Part shown: positions 63,407 to 63,475 of the stretch, piece after piece
Layout: each line of letters starts with the position of its first letter
Position numbering within the stretch: the stretch's first letter is position 1
From: Coriobacteriia bacterium
GTDB lineage: Bacteria; Actinomycetota; Coriobacteriia; Anaerosomatales; Anaerosomataceae
Length of the DNA: 63,475 nucleotides
Assembly: GCA_016938395.1 (NCBI GenBank)
Contig: JAFGUS010000119.1
Coordinates: forward strand, 1-63,475
Direction of reading: 5' to 3'
The notes under the pieces: model-generated
Databases searched by the model: none
Told to the model about the DNA's origin: nothing
Seen by the model: the letters and a program-made list of their open reading frames with translations, nothing else
Position numbers and translations under genes: made by a program

Positions 63407-63475
63407 GTCTCTCCGCCCTCCGCCCCGACCCTCTGCTTATGAAGATTGGACGCGCGCTTCGTGATTCCTGCACGA

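Overview
The window is a dense, high-G+C (about two thirds by eye) bacterial chromosome segment. It has roughly 54 protein genes, two tRNA genes and no gap longer than about 280 bases. Gene content suggests an anaerobic actinobacterium, most likely in or near the Coriobacteriia: an Rnf complex, a conventional mre/rodA shape operon, an HrcA/CIRCE heat-shock unit without grpE-dnaK, an EF-G2-type factor and the paired TIGR03936/TIGR03960 proteins. This taxonomic call is inference; no rRNA gene is present. I see no phage, IS element, integron or CRISPR array, so this is core chromosome.

Layout. 1-9.1 kb, minus strand: lepA-hemW-(CIRCE)-hrcA-dnaJ-rsmE-mtaB-phoH and the start of a PgpH-type 7TM-HD gene (translation, tRNA/rRNA modification, heat shock). 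9.2-17.4 kb: a metallophosphoesterase and rpsT on plus, then comEA-comEC-holA and leuS on minus. 17.4-26.7 kb, minus: a chagasin-type lipoprotein, tRNA-Ala, then rplU-rpmA-obgE-proB-proA-nadD-yqeK-LCP-rsfS-EamA as a tightly coupled chain. 26.7-38.7 kb, minus: radC, mreBCD, mrdA, rodA, a DUF697-like gene, the radical-SAM/TIGR03936 pair and RNase G. 38.1-44.1 kb, minus: rnfCDGEAB, a NusG_II protein and a Gx transporter homologue. 44.1-46.7 kb, minus: ndk, a membrane TPR protein and a lipoprotein cyclophilin. 46.9-50.9 kb, plus (tRNA-Arg on minus): EF-G2, a diacylglycerol-kinase-like gene and plsY. 51-54.7 kb, minus: ferredoxin, a BshC-like/BshB1-like/GT2 trio and OsmC. 54.7-63.4 kb: a receiver-PilT fusion, an RNA m5U methyltransferase, a cytochrome b5-like protein, a Crp/Fnr regulator, a fused FAD/Fe-S dehydrogenase with a Met-rich tail, a HAD phosphatase and a DUF2249 protein.

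Most genes overlap their neighbours by 4 or 8 bases (GTGA or GTGNNTGA-type junctions), which implies translational coupling. Many transcription units begin with an extended -10 of the form TGCTAnnnT, and several end in long GC-rich hairpins without a clear T-tract. The most unusual items are the L21 protein with a Lys/Ala linker and C-terminal Cys/His module, the receiver-PilT fusion, the bacillithiol-like trio, the EF-G paralogue with DTPGY in place of DTPGH, the Met-rich dehydrogenase tail with an operator-like palindrome in its promoter, and a 272-nt same-strand overlap of comEC with holA.
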